64,000 bases of DNA, taken from assembly GCA_963576565.1 (NCBI GenBank), contig OY755044.1:49743134-49807133 (forward strand). Reading direction: 5' to 3'. The translations under genes were made by a program, and so were the position numbers. The notes beneath the pieces were generated by a model. That model made no database searches and was not told where the DNA came from. It saw only the letters and a program-made list of their open reading frames with translations. The number at the start of each line of letters is the position of its first letter. Positions within the stretch are counted from its first letter, which is position 1. Source of the stretch: Aspidapion aeneum (Eukaryota > Arthropoda > Insecta > Coleoptera > Brentidae). Positions 18,305-27,991 of the stretch are shown piece after piece.

Positions 18305-20382
18305 CGTTTTTGTTTGCCTTTGAACTAACTTTCCTTCTCTAGGGTTCTTTATGTCTGAGTTCTACGACAGTCAGAAAATTTTAGAAAGAGGAGTATTCTA
18401 AAATTTGGAATATGTTTGTCAACAAAATTTTTAAACACCCTGTATATTGGAGTTTATTTTTAAAAACCCAAATTCAATTATTAATAAAAATAAAAAGGAT
18501 TTCCATATTTAAAATAAATGACTATTGTTCAGGTACTACCAGATAAAAATATGAATAAAAAAGTACTTATCTGGGGTGACCCAGGATTGGTCACCTAAAA
18601 TCACCTCCACAGGAAATGAACACACTAATTAACAAAGATTCACATTTAGTAGGATTCAAGCTTCGAATTTACTAATTATTATATCACTTCATGTTCCTTA
18701 TAAGTATGTAAACTATTGAGAAATATTTTTCTTTACTTTTAAAACAACAAATTTAATGAATTTTTAAAGAGCGGATTTTGTATGCGTTTTGTTTGTATGG
18801 CTATCGAATATGCTATGTTATAGAAAGAATTTATGTGACGTTTGTTATTTCGACAAAGAGAGGGACAGCTCACAATCGACTGAGCTTTAAATAAATGGTA
18901 ATTTAGCTATAAATAAGGTGACCAACTGTCTGGCAAGAGGTGATAAAAAGTTTTTTAGAAATGTATTTGCACATAGAAAAATGGTTACACCATATTTTTG
19001 AAATCTAACGTTCGACCTGACATCTTGCTCCAACATTTTAATTTGTCGCGCATTTTTGACTCCGTAAAATCTTCATTCATCATTCATCATTTATAATGAA
19101 AAAAATGATGCAGAAACAATTATGATAATGATGATTTACAGAAATTCAGCAGTTCGGTTTGGTTTGGGTCAATCTTAGATTAGGTTGGTAGTGTCTTAAA
19201 GTAATTCAGCAGGAGTCGGCTGCGCCGACTTCTGCTGAATTACTTTAGGACCCAACAAACCTAACCTAAAACCAAACCGAATGGAACTTAACTGAATCAA
19301 ACTGAACCAAACCGAACCGAACTAAACCAAAATGAACGGAACCGAACCGGACTGAACGGAACCGAACGGAACCAAACCGTACCGCACAAGAAATCAGCAA
19401 GAATCGGCTGCGCCGATTCTTGGTGAATAGTTCTAAATAAATAATTTCCTATAATTTGGGCCTTTAACCCTCAGATGCACTGTAACAAGGCTTTGCTAAT
19501 CCATTCTCCATCTTTGTTGTTTTGTATGTGAGCAACAAGGACTTAATCGCGATTAAATCCATGATCGCGCTTCAGTGCTTACGGTGCATCTGAGGGTAAG
19601 TCAGCATAAGCAAATCCAATTGGGAAATAAGATATGGCCGAATGACCTGGAAAGTGTCGGCCAAGCAAAAACTTTCTATCAATGTGTCAAAACATCTGTG
19701 GGAAGGTCAACTGTACAAATTTTCGATGGGATTAAATGGGAAACTCGGTTATTATTAAAGATATTGATTTTCTGAGTACACCTTACCGTGCTCTTTTTTT
19801 AAGCCCTTTAAAATGGTGTTATTAGATTTTTGCTATACCCCGTAGTTTCGCTAATACAGGGAGTTTTTGAAAAAATTGCATTTTTAATAATTCCTTGTAT
19901 CTCGCTTATTTTGCGAGATATTTTTATTCTGTAAAAACTGGCAACTTTCATAAAGGAAAATAACGACGTTGTCAGTTTTTTAAAATATTATTTAGTTTTT
20001 GAGATATATTTATCATAAAAAAATTAAATCCGGATCTGGATTTTTTTTATTAATATTTTGATTGGTTTCATGCTATTATTATCACAGAATAATAAAAATT
20101 TAATATTTTTTTGTTTTATGGTTAAAAAAAATATATTTATTATTTTTAAAAAAAATTTAGTCCGAACCTGGAAATTTCCAACATAGATATAAATTAAAAA
20201 TTGCTAGTTAAACGATTTTTAGTTTAACTGTTTTGATTAGCAAATTAAAATGGTTTTACGTTCATTTAAAAATTTATTTGAAACAAAGTCTACGACAAAT
20301 CCAAAAAAATATAACGAATTACAAAAATTAAAAAAATTACTAATGTTTGTTTAATGATATAAATGTTCAAACTTATTGCCAT

Positions 20383-20406
20383 CACGGATCACCTAGGTGA
20401 TCCGTG
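20383..20406. repeat. Perfect 24-bp palindrome
   Basis: CACGGATCACCT joined directly to its reverse complement AGGTGATCCGTG with no loop, in the spacer of the foldback element. Confidence 0.95.
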
Positions 20407-21274
20407 TTGCCATTATGTGTAAGACATTGTTGGCATTTTTGAGTAATTTTTCACAAAAAACATTTTGCATAAAAATATTTCTGCAGTTTAAATATTGGGA
20501 TTTTGATGCATGAATAAAGCAGTCAAAGATGTATTACATAGCCATTTTAGAATAATTTTGAGTGATCTGTTTCCTAAAAATGACAATGTCAATTCCACGC
20601 TTTTGTTTTTCCATGTTGAAGTAAATTTCATGAGTTGCTGTGCTACCATCAAATAATTATTATAATTTTAATTTAATAACTTTTTAACGTTTTTTACTTT
20701 ATTTATAATATAATAGATAAACTAAAAATCGTCCAACTAGTGTGTCTTGCAATTTTTAATTTATATTTACGTTGGAAATTTTCAGGCTTGGACAATTTTT
20801 TTTTAATAATAAATGTTTTTTAAAACTTTAAATCAAAAAAATATTAAAGTTTTATCATTTTAAAATAATAATAGCATGAAACCAATCAAAATGCTAACAC
20901 AAAAAATCCAGGTCCGTATTTAATTTTTTTATGATAAAAAAATTAAATTAAAAACTAAACAATATTTAAAAAAATTGACAACGTCATTATTTTGCCCTAA
21001 AAAAGTTGCCATAGAAAGGTTTTTACAGAATAAAAATATCTTGCAAAATAAGCGAGATACAAGGAATTAATAAGAAGGCAATTTTTTCAAAAACTCCCTG
21101 TATTAGCTAAACCACGGGGTATAGCAAAAATCTGATTATACCATTTTTAAGGGCTCAAAAAAAGAGCACGGTAAGGTGCAATCAGAAAATCGATTCTTTG
21201 TTTGAAACTCGTAGACAATGATTGTGTAGAAATAAAATTTCGGACTTCCATTGTCTTTATTTATTTTAAAACAC

Positions 21275-21357
21275 GACGTTTCGGTTAGTAAGTATCTCTA
21301 ACCGTTATCAAGTGTAAACTTGATTTACACTTGATAACGGTTAGAGATACTTACTAA
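21275..21357. repeat. 34-bp perfect stem-loop containing a decayed hammerhead-like motif
   Basis: 21285-21318 and 21324-21357 are perfect reverse complements around the loop CTTGA. Reading the minus strand across 21312-21275 gives CTTGATAA, a helix CGGTTAG / CTAACCG, then GAAAC and GTC. This is the element order of the Penelope-type hammerhead with two core substitutions (CTGANGA expected). It interrupts the right arm of the foldback. Confidence 0.6.
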
Positions 21358-21429
21358 GAGATACTTTTAAAATCGATATCTTTAATAATAACCGAGTTTC
21401 CCATTTAATCCCATCGAAAATGGGACACA

Positions 21430-21785
21430 CTGTACACTGAACAATTTGAAAAAACAGTGACAACACAAAAAAGAACAGTATTTTACTTGTTATATGAGTC
21501 AGATTTAACCACACGAAAACTTTCAAAACTCGAAATGTGACTTTTTTGAGGATGAAACTCCACGTTCACACTGTTATAAAGTCAGAAGTGACACTGTAAA
21601 GGAACACATCCTAAGCTAAACTGGACAAAATAAAAGAGTCACATCGCAATCTCCTGGTGAATTGAGGGAAACATAAATGTGACACTTTTATGGAAGAAAG
21701 TTATTTCGATGATGTTGGCAGGTTTATCTCAATAACGGCGATTTTTGAGTTGTGACTCTTTTTCAGCAGGTGTGCGATATTTTCT
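21430..21785. other. No gene; contains a short dispersed repeat
   Basis: 21433-21486 (GTACACTGAACAATTTGAAA ... AGAACAGTATTTTACT) recurs almost exactly at 22572-22625, so both mark one repeat family. The rest is unassigned. Confidence 0.5.
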
Positions 21786-22490
21786 ATAATAAACTAACCT
21801 AAAACCAAACCGAACGGAACTCAACTGAATCAAACTGAACCAAACCGAACCGAACTAAACCAAAATGAACGGAACCGAACCAAACCGAACCGTACCGGAC
21901 TGAACGGAACCGAACCGTACCGCACAAGCAATAAGCAAGAATCGGCTGTGCCGATTCTTGGTGAATAGTTCTAAATATATAATTTCCTATAATTTGGGCC
22001 TTTAACCCTCAGATGCACTGTAACAAGGCTTTGCTAATCCATTCTCCATCTTTGTTGTTTTGTATGAGAGCAACAAGGACTTAATCGCGATTAAATCCAT
22101 GATCGCGCTTCAGTGCTTACAGTGCATCTGAGGGTAAGTCAGCGTAAGCAAATCCAATTGGGAAATAAGATATGGCCGATTGACCTGGAAAGTGTCGGCC
22201 AAGCAAAAATTTTCTATCAATGTGTCAAAACATCTGTGGGAAGGTCAACTGTAAAAATTTTCAAAATTATGTGAAAAAACTGTGAAAAAACACGAAAAAC
22301 TAGGTATGTAATTAATTTAAAATTGTTAAATTATTAATCCTAAGCTAATTTATAAATTTATGTCGAAAATTTGACGATGCAGTGATAGAAATTGATTTTT
22401 TTCAACCAAAACAAGTTAAAGAAAATCACTATGCAACGTTTTTTAAAAAATTATTTAAAAAAAAAACCATACTTTGTATTGATTTTTACA
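21786..22490. mobile_element. Inverted partial copy C of the hairpin element
   Basis: The reverse complement aligns with 12030-12700 of copy A: pentamer tract, 10-bp AAGAATCGGC hairpin, CCCTCAGATGCAC MITE (22003-22136) and the T-rich stretch ending near CATACTTTGTATTG. It overlaps the coverage of copy B, so it is a separate copy. Confidence 0.7.
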
Positions 22491-22624
22491 ACGAGTTATA
22501 AAATGCTGAATAACAAATAGGAATGTTGTCTCTAATAAATTCAAGATTTTCTTATTCTCCTTAATTCTAAGTACACTGAACAATTCGAAAAAACAGTGAC
22601 AACACAAAAAAGAACAGTATTTTA

Positions 22625-23711
22625 CTGTTTTACTGTTTTATTGACGGGTTTCCCCATTTAAAAAGGTTACAATTTTTGGTTTGCTTATATACTATAAAAT
22701 AATTAGGGCTGTTATCAGTTGCTAATGACTAGAAACAAATATTTACAAACAAATATTTACTCTATAATTGATCAGCCTAATAGGTACCTACTAATTAAAG
22801 TCATATACCTACTCAACAGAAAATTCACAGACCAGGCCACTATCTATGTTCTCTAATATGTTTTTTGAGTGTATAAATTGAAGTGTTGAAGAAGTCCAAT
22901 TGTAGAAGATTGGCATTTTGCATCATTCTATTAATTGGATTGTTTTGCCCATACAAGGTCCTATGGCGTTCTGGTTCAAAAGTATAATTTTCCCTTAAAG
23001 TGCGAGGAGGTACATGAAAACGTAAGGTAGAGAGAAGTTCTGGACAGTCGATAGGCCATTGATAAGTTTGAAGACTATGACCTGATCAGATGATTTTCTC
23101 CTGTGATCTAGTTTTTCCAGGTTCAGAAGAGTGCGAAGCTCATTATAGTTAATGTTTTCGAATGAAATATTTAGTTTAAACACAATATAACGTAGAAATT
23201 TATTTTGAACTTTTTCAATTTTTGTGATGTAAGTAGAGAAGTATGGTGACCAAACTGAAGAGTTACTTTCAAGAATGGATCGAACTAAGCTACAGTAAAG
23301 AGTTTTTAAGGCATCAATGTTGGTGAAGTCTTTTGTATGTCGTTTAATAAAGCCAAGCATCTTAAGAGCTTTATTGCATATTTTTGTTATATGTTCTGTA
23401 AAAGAAAGGTCAGATGAAAAAAATACTCCAAGATCTCTTATTATATTGACTTATTCTATTTCTGTATCAAGAATATAATACCTGTTGGGTTGTGGAGAGG
23501 TACTTTTAGTGAACTGGATATACTTACACTTCTGTGCATTTAAAGTCATACTGTTGTCACTGCACCACTGTGCAAACCTACAGAGGTCCATCTGCATTTG
23601 CACAGGCACCTCAACCTTGTCAACAACAATGTATATTTTTAGGTCGTCAGCGTAATCTTCTACACTAGCAAACTCAAAACAATTGATTACATCTTTCATA
23701 AACATATTGTG
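22625..23711 (-). pseudogene. 5'-truncated LINE reverse transcriptase fragment
   Basis: The minus-strand frame from 23705 holds the RT catalytic box VEDYADDLKIYIVV near its start, then the linker, and (after an in-frame TAA at 23451-23453) DLGVFFSSDLSF, LKTLYCSLVRSILESNSSVW and KIEKVQNKFLRYI, which are RT thumb motifs of Jockey/CR1-group LINEs. Endonuclease and RT fingers are missing. The stop codon makes it non-functional. The remaining ~370 bp to 22625 is a likely 3' UTR. Confidence 0.8.
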
Positions 23712-24780
23712 GCCTATTAAAATGCGTTGTGTGCCATTTGTGGCAGCTTAAAGACACTTTGTGACACTGTAATTAGGATAGTGACAATTTGCCAACTTGT
23801 GACACAACAAAACCATTGAATAATTAAACAAATATCTGGAAGCAGAACTGTATTTTCCAGCTAGGTAAAACATTGATATGCCCGGTAACTTTTATACAGT
23901 GGAGAAGGGGGGGTTCAGAAATAAGAAAATTTTAAGTGCACCACATTATTTAATACCAATGTTTTACAAAGAAGATCTTAAATAAAATACGGTTCAACCC
24001 AAACGTTGCAGCCAAACAATGAAATTCTACTTACTTCCGAGGCTTCCAGAGTATTTGTGTAATAAAAAAACCAAAAAAAATTGACTAATAAACAAAATAA
24101 AATTTAAAAGATTCCCAATTGAATCAAAATGACAAAACTAGAAGCAGTTTACAGGTAGATGGACTCCTTTAACAGGTCATAGTGTACCTACATCTGAGTC
24201 AGTAGTGTGAGACTCAATTATATAAATGATTGTTAAAAAAAAATATAGATACTTCCAAAATTATTCCGTCATAGGGGAGATCTGGACCAAATATCTGCTG
24301 TCATCATTCTACGTTGGGTAGAATGAGACAGACAGCAACCCAGTCCGAGATCCACCCCATGAAGTAGAACAATGTAAGGAAACTGCTAAAAAAAAAATAT
24401 AACCTCATCTCTCTTTTGTCTCTGCAAAGTTGGTTCACTGGATTGTACAAATAACACAGAAATTTAGTTCATCTTGTATATTTTGATTGTAAAACCTGAG
24501 AAAAATACCAACCAAGTCAGGGACAAAATAGCAAGGCACTTTAAATAGGACCAAAATAGCAAGGCACTTTAAATTTGACAGTAAAATTATCTTAAATAAA
24601 TGAAATGAAGGAAACAAGTCAATGTAGTAAATATGCCGCAAAACTAGGGTTATGACGTCATACCTTATCTTGCGTTTACAAGAGGTGTTAAATTATACTG
24701 TAAAAATTATATTGGAAAAGATTATGTCTAAATTATATTGTGAAAATTATATATGGAAAAAAATTATAGTTAAGGCTTGC
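23712..24780. other. No gene; short direct repeats
   Basis: 24525-24570 repeats AATAGCAAGGCACTTTAAAT twice in tandem, and 24690-24765 repeats AAATTATA(C/T)TGT(A/G)AAAATTATAT. Other sequence is AT-rich without supported features. Confidence 0.5.
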
Positions 24781-25280
24781 TCCTACCTTGGTCCTTGATT
24801 ATTTTATGTATAAATGTGTGTTCTAGTTTGTAAACCTGGAGTTGTCCAGACACCTCCTCACTGCTACTGCTGCTCCTGGTTTGCCCTGGTTTGCTCGCGC
24901 CTCCCCTGCTGACTAACTAGCACATGGTACTAGGGCAGCACATGGTTGTGGAAAGGTTGTGGGAGCCTTGCCCGAGCGTAAAAACCCTTTCCCAGGGTTA
25001 CAACTGGCTCGTCCGGCTTCCCACCAGCGTCCAGCACAGCTGTCGGTGGAATGGACAGGGCAATGCTCTTCCCCGTACAAATGGCGTAGGCCGACTTAAA
25101 ATCCCCTCAAAAGGGTGCGAGCGTCACTCTAGATTACCCTAGGCACGACGGACTCACTCCTCACAGTCTCTGGGATATCTCCTACAATCGCTGTATTGCC
25201 GACCCAGCCAAAATTCGTTAGCAAAAGCCCAGGCACGTCGTTGAGAACACAAAAAATGAAGTGGCCGGAAACCGTTTTGT
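24781..25280. other. GC-richer block flanking the satellite array
   Basis: Base composition rises sharply (CTCCTCACTGCTACTGCTGC, CCCGAGCG, CCTTTCCCAGGG). Short open frames exist on both strands, but none is recognisable. It could be the 5' leader of a retroelement linked to the array, or captured unique DNA. Confidence 0.3.
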
Positions 25281-25714
25281 AAATGACAGTAAAACGACAC
25301 GACTGAAAGAAAAGACCCGCGGTTTTCAAACTAACCAATGAGGAAATACAGCAATAGTTCCATACCGGTATATAGGGGCCAGCACCGACCAAGGGGACAT
25401 TGAAATTAGGTAAAACGCACATTGAGGTGTTGTCGGATCTATTTCCACGGTTGAAATTTTTATAACAAGGACATCGAGACACCCTCCATACATAGACCGA
25501 ACATTTGCCTACCGGACTGTAAGAAGCTCAGCATTGAAACCATCAACTGTAAAATCAATTACTGAAGACCAGGGCATGCACCAAACCCAGGAATATTCGA
25601 ACACTCAACCAATTCCCATATGAGTAAAGCTACACTGAGCGCAGAATTTAGTTGTACTTTAGTTACAGTTTTAGTCAAAAGTTTCCTTTGCTCTTTATAA
25701 ATGTTTTCTCTAAT
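25281..25714. repeat. F block, copy 1 (434 bp, flanks the satellite)
   Basis: 25281-25714 is repeated virtually unchanged at 27558-27991, offset 2,277 bp, and in both places runs directly into a 514-bp satellite unit at AATCAAACAAG. A minus-strand open frame (MSRCPCYKNF...) crosses it but has no recognisable homologue. Confidence 0.95.
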
Positions 25715-27557
25715 AATCAAACAAGTTTCATGGCTAATCGGGCAAAAAGGAGTTTTTTGTTTCCCTTATATTTTTCCGTGGGTAGCTTGAAAGCTTAACC
25801 TCACGGGGGTCCAAGATCTAATGGACACCTAATAAGTGTTGACAGTTAACCGTTTCGTCCTTATGGGACTCCTCAGAACACTGCTGGTCAAGTGACAAAT
25901 CTTGCGAAGTTAATCAGACGGTTTTGTCTCTAATTGAATGTAATTAGTGAGCGAACTATAGCAAGAGGCGCCATCTACCGAGATACGAGAGAAACAAAAA
26001 ACCAAAAGCAGGGAAAAACACTGCTATACAATATCGATCAATGAAAAGATCGAATGCAAATAAAAGAAAACAACTATAGTCCGTGACCTACGACAGCTCT
26101 TTGTCTTTTCAGGCCGGATCAACGCATTTTGCATTTTTACCCGTCATCAAGACAGTGAGCGTCAATCAACGGAATTTTTAAGCCAAATAATACTAACAAA
26201 CGTGAAATTTCGTACCCGTGAATTTAAAAATCAAACAAGTTTCATGGCTAATCGGGCAAAGAGGAGTTTTTTGTTTCCCTTATATTTTTCCGTGGGTAGC
26301 TTGAAAGCTTAACCTCACGGGGGTCCAAGATCTAATGGACACCTAATAAGTGTTGACAGTTAACCGTTTCGTCCTTATGGGACTCCTCAGAACACTGCTG
26401 GTCAAGTGACAAATCTTGCGAAGTTAATCAGACGGTTTTGTCTCTAATTGAATGTAATTAGTGAGCGAACTATAGCAAGAGGCGCCATCTACCGAGATAC
26501 GAGAGAAACAAAAAACCAAAAGCAGGGAAAAACACTGCTATACAATATCGATCAATGAAAAGATCGAATGCAAATAAAAGAAAACAACTATAGTCCGTGA
26601 CCTACGACAGCTCTTTGTCTTTTCAGGCCGGATCAACGCATTTTGCATTTTTACCCGTCATCAAGACAGTGAGCGTCAATCAACGGAATTTTTAAGCCAA
26701 ATAATACTAACAAACGTGAAATTTCGTACCCGTGAATTTAAAAATCAAACAAGTTTCATGGCTAATCGGGCAAAAAGGAGTTTTTTGTTTCCCCTATATT
26801 TTTCCGTGGGTAGCTTGAAAGCTTAACCTCACGGGGGTCCAAGATCTAATGGACACCTAATAAGTATTGACAGTTAACCGTTTCGTCCTTATGGGACTCC
26901 TCAGAACACTGCTGGTCAAGTGACAAATCTTGCGAAGTTAATCAGACGGTTTTGTCTCTAATTGAATGTAATTAGTGAGCGAACTATAGCAAGAGGCGCC
27001 ATCTACCGAGATACGAGAGAAACAAAAAACCAAAAGCAGGGAAAAACACTGCTATACAATATCGATCAATGAAAAGATCGAATGCAAATAAAAGAAAACA
27101 ACTATAGTCCGTGACCTACGACAGCTCTTTGTCTTTTCAGGCCGGATCAACGCATTTTGCATTTTTACCCGTCATCAAGACAGTGAGCGTCAATCAACGG
27201 AATTTTTAAGCCAAATAATACTAACAAACGTGAAATTTCGTACCCGTGAATTTAAAAATCAAACAAGTTTCATGGCTAATCGGGCAAAAAGGAGTTTTTT
27301 GTTTCCCTTATATTTTTCCGTGGGTAGCTTGAAAGCTTAACCTCACGGGGGTCCAAGATCTAATGGACACCTAATAAGTGTTGACAGTTAACCGTTTCGT
27401 CCTTATGGGACTCCTCAGAACACTGCTGGTCAAGTGACAAATCTTGCGAAGTTAATCAGACGGTTTTGTCTCTAATTGAATGTAATTAGTGAGCGAACTA
27501 TAGCAAGAGGCGCCATCTACCGAGATACGAGAGAAACAAAAAACCAAAAGCAGGGAA
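25715..27557. repeat. 514-bp hammerhead satellite, array 1 (3.6 units)
   Basis: Units begin at 25715, 26229, 26743 and 27257 (AATCAAACAAG), each exactly 514 bp apart with only isolated base differences. The last is cut after 301 bp by F block copy 2. Every unit carries a minus-strand hammerhead ribozyme 155 bp from its start. Confidence 0.97.
25835..25882 (-). ncRNA. Type I hammerhead ribozyme (first of 17 satellite copies)
   Basis: Minus strand, in order: stem I 5' strand AGTGTT (25882-25877), CTGAGGA (25876-25870), stem II GTCC-CATAA-GGAC (25869-25857), GAAA (25856-25853), short stem III (ACGG / CTGT, loop TTAA), cleavage triplet GTC with C at 25841, then stem I 3' strand AACACT (25840-25835), complementary to the first strand. 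All invariant core bases (C3 U4 G5 A6, G8 A9, G12 A13 A14) are present. Stem I is open-ended, so it is type I, with the very short stem III typical of animal satellite and retrozyme hammerheads. Cores of the other minus-strand copies start at 26384, 26898, 27412, 28147, 28661, 29175, 29689, 30203, 30717, 31231 and 31745. Confidence 0.9.
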
Positions 27558-27991
27558 AAATGACAGTAAAACGACACGACTGAAAGAAAAGACCCGCGGT
27601 TTTCAAACTAACCAATGAGGAAATACAGCAATAGTTCCATACCGGTATATAGGGGCCAGCACCGACCAAGGGGACATTGAAATTAGGTAAAACGCACATT
27701 GAGGTGTTGTCGGATCTATTTCCACGGTTGAAATTTTTATAACAAGGACATCGAGACACCCTCCATACATAGACCGAACATTTGCCTACCGGACTGTAAG
27801 AAGCTCAGCATTGAAACCATCAACTGTAAAATCAATTACTGAAGACCAGGGCATGCACCAAACCCAGGAATATTCGAACACTCAACCAATTCCCATATGA
27901 GTAAAGCTACACTGAGCGCAGAATTTAGTTGTACTTTAGTTACAGTTTTAGTCAAAAGTTTCCTTTGCTCTTTATAAATGTTTTCTCTAAT
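27558..27991. repeat. F block, copy 2
   Basis: Near-identical to 25281-25714. Its left junction falls inside a satellite unit (after GCAGGGAAAA), its right junction at the same satellite base as copy 1. The two junctions are what a 2,277-bp tandem duplication of F plus array would give. Confidence 0.95.

Larger units (their letters stand above)
13437..18810 (-). mobile_element. Apparently full-length CR1/L2-type LINE
   Basis: On the minus strand this unit has a leader (about 18810-18305), ORF1, ORF2, a roughly 600-bp 3' UTR and a 3' end near 13437 with AATAAA followed by TGAAATGAAAAATGAAAA-type short repeats, as in L2/CR1 elements that end in simple repeats rather than long poly(A). Both frames are open, suggesting recent insertion. 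The 5' boundary is approximate. Confidence 0.75.
13308..19726. mobile_element. Inverted copy B of the hairpin element, split by a LINE
   Basis: 13308-13436 starts GGGTCTACTACGTTTTAC and mirrors the end of copy A (13150-13304). The same alignment resumes at about 18824 and runs to 19726, mirroring 13130 back to 12245. The block between is a LINE. Copies A and B are head to head with only TTC between, forming a potential hairpin of about 1 kb per arm once the LINE is looped out. The outer end of B is lost where a foldback starts at 19727. Confidence 0.7.
19727..21420. mobile_element. Foldback element with ~0.5-0.7-kb inverted arms
   Basis: CGATGGGATTAAATGGGAAA (19727) is mirrored by TTTCCCATTTAATCCCATCG ending near 21418. 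The arms stay similar through AGAGCACGGTAAGGTG, CTCCCTGTATTAGC and AATGACGACGTTGTC-type stretches on both sides. The right arm is interrupted at about 21195-21362. The centre contains a perfect 24-bp palindrome (20383-20406). No open reading frame. Confidence 0.8.

Noticed and set aside
25129..25482. 117-codon minus-strand open frame across the F block
   Set aside because: No recognisable domain, and the copy at 27517-27759 diverges mid-frame; kept only as a note in the F block entry.
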